Positions 10,123-20,941 of a DNA stretch of 64,000 nucleotides are shown here, one piece after another. Every line of letters begins with the position of its first letter. Position 1 is the first letter of the stretch. The notes under the pieces are model-generated. The model saw only the letters and a program-made list of their open reading frames with translations, was not told the origin of the DNA and made no database searches. A program made the translations under genes and the position numbers. This DNA comes from Saccharomycopsis fibuligera x Saccharomycopsis cf. fibuligera (Eukaryota > Ascomycota > Saccharomycetes > Ascoideales > Saccharomycopsidaceae): positions 62,001-126,000 of the forward strand of contig CP012821.1 in assembly GCA_001936135.1 (NCBI GenBank). The letters are read 5' to 3'.

Positions 10123-10551
10123 ACTCGCAATATTAGATAATAAAGTATTGGCTCGATATGATATGTATTATTATTTTTACCCAAAACTTTCGCTTTATGA
10201 CTCCATCAATGACTTGGACCTAATACTCAAAAGTAATTCTTCAACTATTCATGATACCATAACGTTTGCATATCCATCACTCCGTCAGTGACACACCCAC
10301 ATATATATTAGAAATAATATCTCGTTTTGGTTTATAATCCTATTGTCATGCTCATGCTTTTTTATGTACCATCACTGTTTAAAAAAATTCATTTCTTACG
10401 CAAAATAAGGTATTGATAATCAATGCTTTTCACTGTGCTCTTTCCTTTATTATGAGTTTGATTTAGTAGAACATAGCGAAACGAAAACCGAAAAACTTTT
10501 TGCTGATCAAAGATAATCAAAAAGAAGTAAGCAGGTAAAAACGGACAACAG

Positions 10552-10604
<53 letters not shown>

Positions 10605-10703
10605 TTTAAAAAAAATTAAAAAAAATTAAAATCATAAATTGTGAATAATAACCAAGAAACTTAAACGCAAATCATAAACCCTCAAAATTTTGCTAAACAG
10701 TGC
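10123..10703. other. Convergent 3' intergenic region with a TA repeat and an A run
   Basis: This lies between two gene ends, so only 3' UTRs are expected. It holds a TA dinucleotide run at about 10553-10579 and a poly-A run just after it at 10580-10603, followed by short AT-rich repeats. No gene is seen. Confidence 0.5.
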
Positions 10704-12890
10704 TTAAACACCAATACTATCTCTGCCAAACATACCTCTTTTCAACCAGTCCATAAACAATAATACCTGTGTTCTGAAACTGACACACTGACTGAAGTAC
10801 ACAGATCTCCACAAATACATGGCCATCAAACCACCAAAGAATGAATTACCATGACCCAAGTCAAACACCGCAGAGTTACCAATGTAAGCCAAAGAGCCTA
10901 AATGTTTGTATTGAAATGGTCTGTACACTGAGCTATCAATGTCGCCGTCCAAAATCTCGTTCAATCTCAAGTTATTCACTTGCTTAGCCATTCTTGACAA
11001 TTTCTTACCCAAATATTTACCTTGTTGACTAGCTCTTTGAGCAGTAGCTGGCAATGATGTAATTTTGGAGTTGATTTCTCTGAGCAATGCTTCTAATTGA
11101 GTGTACTCCAAATGGCCTTTCTTTTCTGGGTCGTATTTTGGCAACATATCATGCATGTACTTGAATGGTTCAGCAGTTTGTGGTATATAAGATGCAATAT
11201 CAGCAGCAAGCTGGCTGATTTCGTAGTAGGTCAATTTTAGTTTCTTAATTTCAGCATCAGTAAGAAATCTCTTTCTAAGCGGATTAGGCCCGGTGCTTCC
11301 GGGAGGGGAGTCCAACAATTCAGGATGTTCATTATAAGCTTTCATGTATTTCTTGGTGACAAAATGTCTAATTAAATCAATAGCATTATCGGCCAAATCA
11401 GTTCTAACCGTAGCGCAGTCACCAATGGCATAAACATCACCCAAGGGTGCTCCAATGACTCTCAAATGAGAATCAGTTTCGATAGCTCTCTTATTGATTT
11501 GGAATGGTGCACCAAGATCTTCAACCACCTGTTTGGCTAATGGATTTTGAGCAACCCCCGTGGACCACAAGCATAACCCAAATGGTAAACGTTTCAACTC
11601 TTGTTTTCCAGTTTCTGGGTTTGTTTGCTTGAAAACAACTTCGTCAGGAAAAATTTCTTGCACTCTGGAATTGGTCAAAACATCAATAGAATCTTTTTGA
11701 AATCTCTTGGTGGCATATTCACTAATTGCTTTATCGTATGTGTTCAAAATATTTGATCTAGATTGAATAATATGAACAGAAATTTCTTGTCTAAGAATGT
11801 TTGGATAGTTGTTTTTCTGCAAATCTTCATTCAAGAAATCATAGACTTCAGCTGCGAATTCAACACCGGTTGGACCACCACCGCAAATAACAAATGACAA
11901 TAACTTTTTACGTTCTGCATCGGTAGTAGTTGGCAAGCATGCTTTTTCTAATACATCTGTAATTCTTTTTCTAATTGCTCTTGCATCAGTAACAGTTTTC
12001 AATTGGTGGCTGTATTTCAACCCTTTGACACCATGTGTGTTTGATGTGGATCCAACTGCAATAACCAATTTATCATATGGAATGTAGAACTTTTGAACTT
12101 CACCATTGCTATCCAAAGCCGAACACTTAATTAATCTGCTAGAAAATTCGATTTTTTCAGCACTAGCTTCAATAAAATGGCCGTGAACTTTGGAAAGAAT
12201 TCTTCTAATTGACTCAGTTAAAGACTTGATGGTTAAAGTAGAAGATGCAGCAGATGGGAGTAATGGGGTAAACAAGAAATAATTAGTAGGCGATATAAGA
12301 CTCACATTGAAATCACCAGGTCTCAAGCTTTTCAAAAGAGAAACAGATCCCCAACCGGATCCCAAAACAACTAATCTTGGTTTGAATTTGAGCAATTCTT
12401 TCTCAGGCTTATCGTAATCATCCAAGTTTGACTCCAAGATTGGCAAGTTCTCCGGACCGCCACGCTTTGGGTGCAATGCTAGATCAGATACCGTCAAAGT
12501 TTTGAATGAATCTTGTTCGCTGTATGTTGTTGCATCGTAAATGAAGAATGCGGCAAGTAATAAAGTGATAGAAATCCCAGATAAACCAAGAAAGATAACT
12601 GTTTGCTTGAGCCCTCTCCCAACCAAACTATCTCTGAAGAAAGAATATTCCAATTCCACAACTTCTCCTGTCTTCGTGGTCACTTTGTTTGTGCCCAATA
12701 TCGATTTTGATGCACCGAAGCGGATTGGTTTATGGAAACTAGTGAAGCTTCTGCCCTTTTGATTGAGTGAGCTTGGCTGTTTTGCAGAATAGTATGCTCT
12801 CAATTGGTGTGTTCTCAATGGCAATTTGAACAACGCCTGGGTGTACGTACCAGTTATCCGTTTGCCAAGCAACCCTTTAGCAAACAGCAT
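10704..12890 (-). CDS. NDE1: Alternative (type II) NADH:ubiquinone oxidoreductase, mitochondrial
   Basis: A 728-residue NDH-2. It has a basic, Ser-rich mitochondrial presequence, then one membrane span at about residues 106-127, and then two dinucleotide folds: GSGWGS at 187-192 (FAD) and GGGPTG at 347-352 (NADH), with an AIGDCA block at 498-503. The C-terminal FQYKHLGSLAYIG and the amphipathic tail bind the membrane. A span after the presequence suggests the outward-facing (external, NDE) form, feeding cytosolic NADH to ubiquinone without proton pumping. An insert of about 70 residues between the FAD site and the C-terminus holds an EF-hand-like loop starting at D587, but positions 5 and 12 are Lys and Gln, so calcium binding is doubtful. 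External or internal facing cannot be settled from sequence alone. Confidence 0.88.
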   Translation of the reverse strand: MLFAKGLLGKRITGTYTQALFKLPLRTHQLRAYYSAKQPSSLNQKGRSFTSFHKPIRFGASKSILGTNKVTTKTGEVVELEYSFFRDSLVGRGLKQTVIFLGLSGISITLLLAAFFIYDATTYSEQDSFKTLTVSDLALHPKRGGPENLPILESNLDDYDKPEKELLKFKPRLVVLGSGWGSVSLLKSLRPGDFNVSLISPTNYFLFTPLLPSAASSTLTIKSLTESIRRILSKVHGHFIEASAEKIEFSSRLIKCSALDSNGEVQKFYIPYDKLVIAVGSTSNTHGVKGLKYSHQLKTVTDARAIRKRITDVLEKACLPTTTDAERKKLLSFVICGGGPTGVEFAAEVYDFLNEDLQKNNYPNILRQEISVHIIQSRSNILNTYDKAISEYATKRFQKDSIDVLTNSRVQEIFPDEVVFKQTNPETGKQELKRLPFGLCLWSTGVAQNPLAKQVVEDLGAPFQINKRAIETDSHLRVIGAPLGDVYAIGDCATVRTDLADNAIDLIRHFVTKKYMKAYNEHPELLDSPPGSTGPNPLRKRFLTDAEIKKLKLTYYEISQLAADIASYIPQTAEPFKYMHDMLPKYDPEKKGHLEYTQLEALLREINSKITSLPATAQRASQQGKYLGKKLSRMAKQVNNLRLNEILDGDIDSSVYRPFQYKHLGSLAYIGNSAVFDLGHGNSFFGGLMAMYLWRSVYFSQCVSFRTQVLLFMDWLKRGMFGRDSIGV

Positions 12891-14063
12891 GATGGGTCAG
12901 CTTTAATAACAATGCTGGGGTTAACGAGTGCTGATAAAAACTTTTAGTAGATATATACTCCAGTTTGGAACAGTGCTTTTTCATGAAATTGAGTAAAACA
13001 CAAGAAACTAGAAGATCTCACCAAGAATAAAAATATAAAACAGCAAAAGCAAATGAGCTGGAACTGTCGGTATTTTGCTCTGCATGCAGGTGCCATTTCC
13101 GGTAGCAAAAACCGGATGAGAAGGCCCGCGCGCTTCGTCGGTGCAACAAAAAAAACCAATCCGGAACACTGGGTGTACTTTAACAAATTTTCGAAACCAT
13201 AACAGTGCTTACGTGAATGGCCAACAATAAAGAGATTCACAGTGTGCCTTCAAGCCGTCTTTTGAAGAATCAATAGAACGCATCCAATTGCTAACAACTA
13301 TGTGTATTTTTCTCTATATGTAAATATTGTCCCCTTCTTGTCACCCTCGACTAAAATGATGTAGTTCCGGAGTGGTAAACAGAGCAGCGGTACGCTTCGT
13401 AATGCTTCACCGACCAGCTACTAATGTGGGCCCATTTCACTGGTAGAAATGCTGACAAACTATTGTCAACACAACACTGTGCTATATGGGATCCGAGTTT
13501 TTGTTTCTGACACCCTAAGCCGTGAAGCTGGTCTTCGAGTCTCATTGAAAAAAAAATTTTTTTGAGTTCATCGGTGTGCGAAAAGACGAAAACCTTACTG
13601 CCGCATCGCTCGTCGTCAAAACTTTTGTGCACGCCCGCCTGCTGCAATGCTGCTACTGCTGCTGCTGCTGCATCATCAATCGATATTTAGCTACACCTGT
13701 CTGCTATTCGAAAATTAGAAGCATTCCTGTTGTGATACGCACATCCCACTCTGAGGGCAAGCGCGAGTAACCAGGTATCACAGTGTTGGCTCATGTATGT
13801 ATATGCAGTACAGAGTATAATAGTGTACGCTTTTGTAATATGATGTCTGTGGATGCAATGTAATTTTTGGGTGTTTGTGGCTGCAGCACAACGACAACAT
13901 GACACAAACACAAATAGCGGCAAACTGCGATATATCTGCCCTGTCTTTCTTCACCCAGGTGCCACTTTGCTCTTCTTTCCTCGGTCAGCGACTTTTGCCT
14001 TTTTTGCAAGTGCACTTGATACTATCTTGGCTGACTACCAATATAGACTTCATACACAGCCTA
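12891..14063. other. Divergent promoter region, NDE1 and PES4-like gene
   Basis: These 1.17 kb serve two outward-facing genes. No gene, tRNA or LTR is recognised. Short frames on both strands lack any family signal. A CTG/CTGCTG run lies near 13650-13670. The frame of the downstream gene stays open back to about 13875, but without a convincing start. Confidence 0.4.
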
Positions 14064-16265
14064 ATGATTAAAGAGAATAAACAGACAACTTCAGTGTTGG
14101 CGGACGCCGCCGCCCATGGTAACTCCGAAATCGGAAAAAAAACTGCAGCTCCTAATGTCTTGAAGCCAATCTCGCTAAATGTGCAAAATAAGCAGAAGCA
14201 AAAACGGCCATCACTCAAACCAAAACCAAAAGTTGCGACCCATATTTCTGCTGCTGGGGCCGTTCCTGCTGCCACTTCCACTACTAGTACTACGGCCTCT
14301 ATTACTACTAAATCTACAAAAAAGCCGGAGCTCAAGCCAATACTAAAAGAGACAAAACCAAAGAATGTTACCCCTCTATATGTTGGTGACTTAGACAAGA
14401 AGGTTGACGATGCTCTTTTATCGGAAACCTTCTCTAAATATGGAACGGTAGTATCGGTAAAGATTTGTCCAAGTGCTGATGATACTGGCAAAGCTTTAGG
14501 CTACGGATATGTTAATTTTCAAAATGAGGAGAATGCTATAAAGGCAATGGAAAAACTAAACTACACAAAATTACTTGGATCTGAGATTAGAATCATGCCT
14601 TCATTTAGAGACCAACATAAGAAAAACAATAGCCTTGGTACAAATGTGTTTTTCTCTAATTTGCCAAAGGGTCTAACCACTAGAGAATTTTATGACGCTT
14701 TCAAAAGCTTTGGCAACATTCTCTCCTGCAAAATTAACTATGATAAATTGCAGGGTTTTATATTGTTCAAAAACACTGATGAAGCCATAAAAGTTGTATC
14801 GAAATTTAACAATAGTGATTTTAGGGGCTCAAAACTCTATGTCGGAATCCACACTGCAAAAGATGAACGCGAGAAACAAAGAGCTGCTTCGATTGTTTCT
14901 AATACTAGTGACCGTGAAAAATTGGTGGTCTATGTCAAAAACTTACCTCTAGATATTTCTGAAGTATTGTTGCAAAATAAATTTCAACATTTTGGCCCTA
15001 TAGGCTCAATTTTCATCAATCCAGTGACAAAGCTTGATGCTTGTTGGGCTTTAGTTACATTTCAAATTCAAAGAGATGCTAACAAAGCTATTGCAGAATT
15101 AAACGGATCGTATATTGGTGGTAAACAGATATCTTGTACCAGAGCTAAAAAGAGGGCTTCTGCAGTAAAAAGTAACGATTCAACCACCAATGTTGTTTGT
15201 TTCAAAGATTTACCGGCTGACTTGTCGCAAGATAGTTTATCGGAATTCTGTTCAAGGTTTGGGACAGTAAAGAGTATTATAGTTGAAACCAAGCCAAATG
15301 AAAATGGGAAGACCTCAAAAACTGCTTTTGTTGAGTTAAAAGAAAACTCGCAGGCTGCGAAAGTCGTTAATAATGTTGGTAAATCAGTTATTGGAAACAA
15401 CTACAAAGTTAATGCTAGCCTTTGGAAACCAATATGGCAAGAAAACAATAACAACAATGATCAGAACAATAATAACGACAATAGCAATTACAACAAAAAC
15501 AAACAAGGGGAAGGTACGGCAGCATTATCAACTTCGGCATCTCTCAAAAATAAATTTTCTGGTCAAAAAAGTGATAGTTTGTTATCCAAAGTAAAACCAT
15601 GGCATATACGGAATTCAAGATATCAAGGCAAGCTTTCGAACTTTGTTGAAACGGGGAAAGCAATTTATGATGGTTTAAAATATTCTGGAGCTTCGCCTTT
15701 CTTGAAGGATAACTTAACCTTTAGAAACAAACCACCCATAATGATTCCAATTTCTCCTACCCCACAGCAATTTCCTTCGGCAGCTTATCCTTTCAGTAGC
15801 GGCCTTTCCGTACCTCATGTGGTAATTCCAAGTCTAGGACAGTTATCAAAAAGTGAAGCTTTTGGCTATTTGGGCGAGAAGCAGCAGCAACAACAACAGC
15901 AACAGCAACAGCAACAACAGCAACAGCAGCAGCAACAACAACAACAGCAACAGCAACAACAGCAAAAGAATCAAAAACAGCAGCAACAGCAATATTTACC
16001 TTTCCAAAAAGCTCTCGCAAACAGAACGATAGCTGATCTGAAAAGTCTTGTGCAGCATATTATAAAAGAAGTCCATCCTCAACAGAATATCTCTATCGAA
16101 ACTATTGAGCTCATTACCTCTTACATATTGGTTTACTTTTGGGATAATGATGTTGCTGCTCTTAGGAAGTTTTTGAATGGGTATGATGTTGATCAATCAC
16201 ATAACGTGGTGTTGAAGCAGCAAGTTGCTAAAACAGTTCGGATGTTTGATTTAGCTGAATATTGA
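14064..16265 (+). CDS. PES4/MIP6-like protein with four RRMs (PABP relative)
   Basis: A 733-residue protein from the ATG at 14064. A low-complexity basic head is followed by four RNA-recognition motifs starting near residues 105 (PLYVGDL), 193 (NVFFSNLP), 286 (VVYVKNLP) and 375 (NVVCFKDLP). An Asn-rich linker follows, then 28 uninterrupted Gln at residues 607-634, and a C-terminal helical block reminiscent of the PABC/MLLE domain of poly(A)-binding protein. S. cerevisiae Pes4 and Mip6 share this layout and bind mRNAs for export and meiotic or stress control. It is distinct from Pab1 itself, whose RRMs are far more conserved. The frame extends upstream to about 13875 but only with weak starts, one of them an ATG at 13899. 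Confidence 0.75.
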   Translation: MIKENKQTTSVLADAAAHGNSEIGKKTAAPNVLKPISLNVQNKQKQKRPSLKPKPKVATHISAAGAVPAATSTTSTTASITTKSTKKPELKPILKETKPKNVTPLYVGDLDKKVDDALLSETFSKYGTVVSVKICPSADDTGKALGYGYVNFQNEENAIKAMEKLNYTKLLGSEIRIMPSFRDQHKKNNSLGTNVFFSNLPKGLTTREFYDAFKSFGNILSCKINYDKLQGFILFKNTDEAIKVVSKFNNSDFRGSKLYVGIHTAKDEREKQRAASIVSNTSDREKLVVYVKNLPLDISEVLLQNKFQHFGPIGSIFINPVTKLDACWALVTFQIQRDANKAIAELNGSYIGGKQISCTRAKKRASAVKSNDSTTNVVCFKDLPADLSQDSLSEFCSRFGTVKSIIVETKPNENGKTSKTAFVELKENSQAAKVVNNVGKSVIGNNYKVNASLWKPIWQENNNNNDQNNNNDNSNYNKNKQGEGTAALSTSASLKNKFSGQKSDSLLSKVKPWHIRNSRYQGKLSNFVETGKAIYDGLKYSGASPFLKDNLTFRNKPPIMIPISPTPQQFPSAAYPFSSGLSVPHVVIPSLGQLSKSEAFGYLGEKQQQQQQQQQQQQQQQQQQQQQQQQQQQQKNQKQQQQQYLPFQKALANRTIADLKSLVQHIIKEVHPQQNISIETIELITSYILVYFWDNDVAALRKFLNGYDVDQSHNVVLKQQVAKTVRMFDLAEY
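15882..15965 (+). repeat. CAG/CAA repeat coding for 28 glutamines
   Basis: A mixed CAG/CAA tract inside the PES4-like gene, followed after KNQK by a second run of five Gln. Mixed codons slow slippage, yet length variation between strains is likely. Confidence 0.95.
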
Positions 16266-16524
16266 TTGATTTAATATTTTTTTCATTTGTGCTCAAGACT
16301 ATTTTCTATTAATTTGATGTTTTGATTCATAGTTTTTACTTTTTTATTAATCAATGATTCGGCTGCTTGATATTTGTATGTAAAAAAATGATAAAAACTA
16401 GTGAAAAGAAGTACAAATCTATATTTCGTATGAGTATATTATATTGACTAGGAGAAAGTAAGGGAGCCAGAGGGTAAAGGAGAAAGAAAAAAGAGGAAAG
16501 GAGAATGATACAACGCAGAGAGAA

Positions 16525-16577
<53 letters not shown>

Positions 16578-16724
16578 ACACCGATACAGTAACAAAAAAA
16601 ATAAAATGAAAAATAAAAATAAAGCCAATGATATGTGAGAGTGTGTGTGAGAAAAAAAAGTCATGAGAAGAGAAAAAAGAGAAAAAAAAACCATAATAAA
16701 AAAAAAAAAAAGAAAAAAAAAGCT
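16266..16724. other. Convergent 3' region with a ~48-bp A run
   Basis: Only 3' UTRs are expected here. It holds an A run at about 16527-16574, purine-rich strings and a second A-rich block at about 16681-16720. Open frames across it code for homopolymers and are not genes. Confidence 0.6.
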
Positions 16725-18198
16725 TTAGACAAGTTCAATGTAGTTTGCTGGGAAGATGCCTTCCTTACCATGGCATTTACCAGACCACCAGTCATCCTTA
16801 GAATCACTTTTTTTCGTAACGTAAATGACATCACCTTTCTTGAAAGATAAGTCACCATCTTGTTCAGCATCAAAGGAGTAAAGGGCTATTGCTTTGGAGC
16901 CTCTTTCAGAAGCAAATGGGTCATCTTCGTCATCAATATCGTTATCGTTGAATTTTGGCTTTGAAGAGTGAGGTCTTCCAGGGCTTAAATCACTTGCTGC
17001 TGCTACTGATGTAGCAGCTGTGGTTCCACCATGACTTCTGTCATAAACGTCATCTTCCCAAGATGATGTGCTTGTTGCTCTTCTAGAATTGGTGTTGGTT
17101 GTGTTGCTGCGTCTGCGGGAAACATTATTATCATAGTAATCGTCATCTTCATCGGAGTAATCACCATATTCATAGCCACTGTGATCAGCACCAGCACCAC
17201 CATTCCCGCGGCCATAACTACTGGTTCTACCACCATGGCGATCAGAGGATCTGTTGAAGGAGCCGAAAGTATCTCTACGCCTGCTGCTCGCCCGACCAGC
17301 ACCAGCACCAATACCAGAGTCAAAAGAAGATGAATCGTCAGAAAAGCTGGTTGGGATATCATTATAATACTCGTCATCATAATCTGCGTCGAATTGTCTT
17401 TTGGTGAATGCTCTGGACTCAAGCACTCTGAAAAGCGGGTCAACTGCTGGAGGTGGTTCTACTCTACCAGACAAAATTGATTTGGCGGTACAACCGGGGC
17501 CATAAAATTTTCTGTTTGCATCTCTTCTTTCAACAATAACTGAACCTTCTAAAGAAACACCAGCAAAAAGCCCTTTAGTCTTGGAGTATGAAAAAATGGC
17601 AGCGGCACTTTTGAGGGATGCAGTTCCGGCGGCTTCGGCGTTTCTACCCGCAGGACCAGCAGCAAGCGAGACATTGCCACCAAGAGTAATGGAGCCAAAC
17701 TGGGCAAACGATTCAACTGCGGAACGAGTATTGAGAATAAAGACAAAATCAGTAAGCTCAGCGCCAATCTGACCACCAACACCAGCACCAGCAGTCATGA
17801 TGGCCGAAGGCGCGGACCATGAGCCGTCCGGGAGTCTGCTGACAATAATGCCGGAACCTGCTCTACCACTGAAAAGGAAGCCGGCTTTGAGTACGGTGAT
17901 GATGGCGAGACCCTTGGCTTCTTGTAAGATGTTTGGAGGAATCACCTGGTCAGCGCCCATAAATTGATTGGGCTTGACGAAAGAAGCAAGGATCCTTGCT
18001 GCTTTTCTATGAACGAAGATGTTAGTACATAGTTATGGCTGAATTTTGGGCATGGGTATTTGAGAGGAAACTAGACGAAGGACGTGATGGCTGAGGGAGA
18101 CATGTGCCATTGAAGAACAAAGAGAAGCAAAGTAAATATACATACTTAGACTCGCTTTTCAAGCTTCGAGGAACGGGATTGTTGATTTTAATTGCCAT
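16725..18198 (-). CDS. YSC84: YSC84/LSB3-like SYLF and SH3 protein, one intron
   Basis: Exon 1 is 18146-18198 and exon 2 is 16725-18006, giving 444 residues. The intron (139 nt) has donor GTATGT and a TACTAAC branch 15 nt from its AG. The spliced N-terminus reads MAIKINNPVPRSLKSESKK, which matches Ysc84/Lsb3. The SYLF domain (roughly residues 1-230) binds phosphoinositides and actin; motifs GLAIITVLKAGFLFSGRAGSG and GVSLEGS are seen. A Ser/Gly/Asp/Arg-rich linker follows. A C-terminal SH3 domain (ALYSF... to ...GIFPANYIEL, about 390-444) binds proline-rich endocytic partners such as Las17. The role is in actin patches at sites of endocytosis. YSC84 and LSB3 are post-duplication paralogues in S. 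cerevisiae, so one gene here stands for both. Confidence 0.92.
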
Positions 18199-18537
18199 TG
18201 TGGGTGTGTGTGGGTGTGTGTGAATAGCTAAATGATGTAGTTGTGAAATATGTCAATGGCGTTTGAAATTGCGGTTATATTATAAGTATCATCTATCCTA
18301 GTAATAAGGGCTGGGACTGAGTGACGGAAGAGAAGCAGACTGAGACAATTCCAGTTACGGTCGAAATGGTCATGTGCTACCCCGTATCTTGTTTGTCTTC
18401 CGGCCATGATATTTTTTTCGTTTCTGTCTCGAAGAGGCGATGAGGTCAAACGTCTTAGACTGAATCGTACTTGGAAATACTCAAACAGAGGCAAACATTG
18501 GCGCATTACACAACTACCACAGCATCACTACATCGTC
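18199..18537. other. Divergent promoter, YSC84 and DUF1776 gene
   Basis: A short region shared by two outward-facing genes. Next to the YSC84 start is a run of GTGTGTGGG-like repeats (18199-18223). No other feature is seen. Confidence 0.4.
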
Positions 18538-19977
18538 ATGGACCCAGTTGACAAGGCAGTGCATTGGGCTCACTACTTCCAACGCAGGGCCAGTGAGACC
18601 ATCCAGGATATCAAGGACTCTTCCGTGGTCACCGGCACCACAGACTTACTCAATAAAACCACAGACTCTGTTTATGACCTCTACAAACATAAATTACCAT
18701 TTGGCCCAGGGGCTCTTCCACAAGACCCAGCCCCAGTACGCCAACCACCAACCCTGCTAGAAAAATTAGAATCCTTTGTGCTGAACAACAAGCGCATTAT
18801 TGCTTTTTTAATTGGTGGTGTGGTCTCCGCACACTTTATATATCGCCACTACCATCCGCGTACCGAACATTTGGTCACCATTAAAAACAACAAAAAGTAT
18901 ATTAGAACAGATAAAAGAAGAAGAGCAAACCGCTTAGCTAACGGCGCCAGAACTAATGTTGTTGTCATTGTTGGATCTCCATTGGAGCCACTTGTAAGGA
19001 TTGTTGCTAATGATTTGGAAAAAAGAGGGTTTATTGTCTACATTACTGCTATTGATGATCGTGAAATCATATATATTAACAACGAAAACTCTGAAGACAT
19101 AAGGCCATTCCTGCTCAATTCCAGAAGTGAGGACGCTTTGAATGCTCAGATTGAAAGTTTTGGCCGCACAATTAACGGCACTATTACTCCGTTCCAACAT
19201 GCAAGTCCACACCATTTGAAGTTGGTTGGGGTATTGGTAATACCTGATTTGTTCTATCCTGTGGGACCAGTAGAAAACATGAGTTTACGTACTTGGTCCG
19301 AATGCATCAATGGCAAAATTATGCCTCCGTTGGTATTGTTTTCAAACAAGTTTCTTGATGTGATTAGAAAAAACAACTCAATAGTCTTTGATGATGACGA
19401 TAAGCAGCTGAATGTCATGGCGACCAAGATAGTTCTCTTAACTCCAAATTTGATATCATCAATAAACTTGCCTTTCCATGCTTTGGAAACCGTGGCCATT
19501 AATTCATTACAGGCCGTGTTCAACTCGTTAGCCAGAGAGATTATCACCGATAGTCTGTTGAATATTGAGGTTGTTAACTTGAAAATTGGAGCATTGAATA
19601 TATTCAATCACACGAACAGCAAAGAGTCCGAGGAAAGAATCAAGCAATCTCTTCATAACCAGATCCTTGGTTGGGATGAAAACATGAAGGCTGTTTACGG
19701 CTCAAATTTCAAAAACATTTGCTTGCTTAGTGGTCCTTCTCCAAACCTTAGAGGCGCCAACTTGAGAGAACTCAGTTACAAGATTTTTGACTTGTTATAT
19801 CATGACATTAATAACAAAAGAAAAACCACTTACAAAAAAGACCTTAAGGTTTGCTATGTTGGTAGAGGTGCGAGAGCATATGACTTGATTGGCAAATGTT
19901 TACCAAGTTGGTTAGTCAGTTGGTTTATTGGATGCAATAGCTTATCCAATATTTTTTTTAGAATGATAGGATATTGA
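18538..19977 (+). CDS. DUF1776 fungal protein, Rossmann-like, with a membrane span
   Basis: A 479-residue protein from the ATG at 18538; the frame is open upstream but the match to the family starts here. A membrane span lies near residues 84-100 (IIAFLIGGVVSAHFIYRHY). Beyond it comes a Rossmann-type block (VVVIVGSPLEPLVRIVANDLEKRG in two parts, near residues 140-165), then RPFLL and a region with VIPDLFYPVGPVE. This order is that of the fungal DUF1776 family, which looks like a distant branch of short-chain dehydrogenases. No clear YxxxK catalytic pair is seen, so enzymatic activity is unproved. Location is probably the ER or the mitochondrial outer membrane (inference). Confidence 0.7.
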   Translation: MDPVDKAVHWAHYFQRRASETIQDIKDSSVVTGTTDLLNKTTDSVYDLYKHKLPFGPGALPQDPAPVRQPPTLLEKLESFVLNNKRIIAFLIGGVVSAHFIYRHYHPRTEHLVTIKNNKKYIRTDKRRRANRLANGARTNVVVIVGSPLEPLVRIVANDLEKRGFIVYITAIDDREIIYINNENSEDIRPFLLNSRSEDALNAQIESFGRTINGTITPFQHASPHHLKLVGVLVIPDLFYPVGPVENMSLRTWSECINGKIMPPLVLFSNKFLDVIRKNNSIVFDDDDKQLNVMATKIVLLTPNLISSINLPFHALETVAINSLQAVFNSLAREIITDSLLNIEVVNLKIGALNIFNHTNSKESEERIKQSLHNQILGWDENMKAVYGSNFKNICLLSGPSPNLRGANLRELSYKIFDLLYHDINNKRKTTYKKDLKVCYVGRGARAYDLIGKCLPSWLVSWFIGCNSLSNIFFRMIGY

Positions 19978-20870
19978 GGACATGTTACAGCACTTAAATT
20001 GTTTTTCTCTTTACTTCCTTTTGTTTCCTATTATTTCAAATACAAAGGGGCAAAGCTACGTTTGTTTTATTGCGGTTTTGAATTCTTACAGTGCTTTCCT
20101 AATAGTGTATAGAATAAGGTGGTGCTGGAATTTTACTGGTTTTGTATATATCTATGAATTGTAATGTATTTTCTCATTTTATCTTTTGGCTCTATCACTA
20201 AACTAATTGGCCTGCTTTGTCCCGCATAATTTCACAACTTACTGCCTCATGTCAAATTCAGCAGATATTTCAAAGACGGCAAATAAAATAATCTTTTCAC
20301 GTTGTCTCTATAAAAGTGGTGATGTAGTAACGAAGCTAGAGGCTAAAAATCTGAAAAGTTTTCCAATCAAAGTCCTTTTCATGCCGTAGATGAGAGTACT
20401 TCTTCTGGAATATTGGATAGCAGTCGATCTGGATTAATTCTCTGGTATCACAGTGTAATTTTTGGGGAAGATATGGTTCGGCTAATTAACGACTTATATA
20501 GATAAAAACGCTTGTATTCAAATATAACTGTATCTGGTTTATAAAAATAAGGAGTTGAGTCCTATTTATATAGTGATACTAATAAGTTTGAACTAGAAGT
20601 AAAGTTAAATTAATTATGATCTAGATCGCTGCGCGACACACTAGATGAAAGAATGAAGCTGTTCCAGCTCAATTTTTAATTTATATGTATTTTTTTCTAT
20701 GTCGCTTGTGTTCTGGGGATTTTTGTCAAAAAATGCTCTATTTTTTTGTTGGTAGCGTCCTAATGCGACCATTTATTATAACTTTTACATGATAAATCTG
20801 TCAATGTCATGGTATCCAGTATCTTGATTCACCATTTATTTATGCTTTTGAAAAGTTTGTTTTATGAGGA
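19978..20870. other. AT-rich region between the DUF1776 gene and tRNA-Gly, with a repeat relic
   Basis: No protein gene is supported. A segment at about 20651-20741 resembles one at 26065-26145 and is listed as a repeat. The rest is AT-rich without visible structure. Confidence 0.4.
20651..20741 (+). repeat. Dispersed repeat relic, copy 1 (partner at 26065)
   Basis: GAATGAAGCTGTTCCAGCTC, then CGCTTGTGTTCTGG and TTTTTGTCAAA, match in order the segment at 26065-26145. Both copies lie in the 0.2-0.7 kb before a tRNA gene, which suggests fossil LTR ends of a family other than A and B. The GTTCCAGCTCAA core also has a partial match near 60868. Confidence 0.35.
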
Positions 20871-20941
20871 GCGCGAATGGTTTAGTGGTAAAATTCAACA
20901 TTCCCATTGTTGAGCCCCGGGTTCGATTCCCGGTTCGCGCA
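20871..20941 (+). tRNA. tRNA-Gly (anticodon CCC)
   Basis: A 71-base cloverleaf. The acceptor is GCGCGAA/TTCGCGC; the anticodon CCC lies in loop TTCCCAT on stem CAACA/TGTTG; the T arm is CCGGG-TTCGATT-CCCGG. It closely follows yeast tRNA-Gly(CCC). There is no intron. A TTTT Pol III stop follows at about 20947. Confidence 0.96.

Noticed and set aside
16419-16710. Phe-rich ORF across the A run past the PES4-like gene
   Set aside because: Product of a homopolymer tract in a 3' region.
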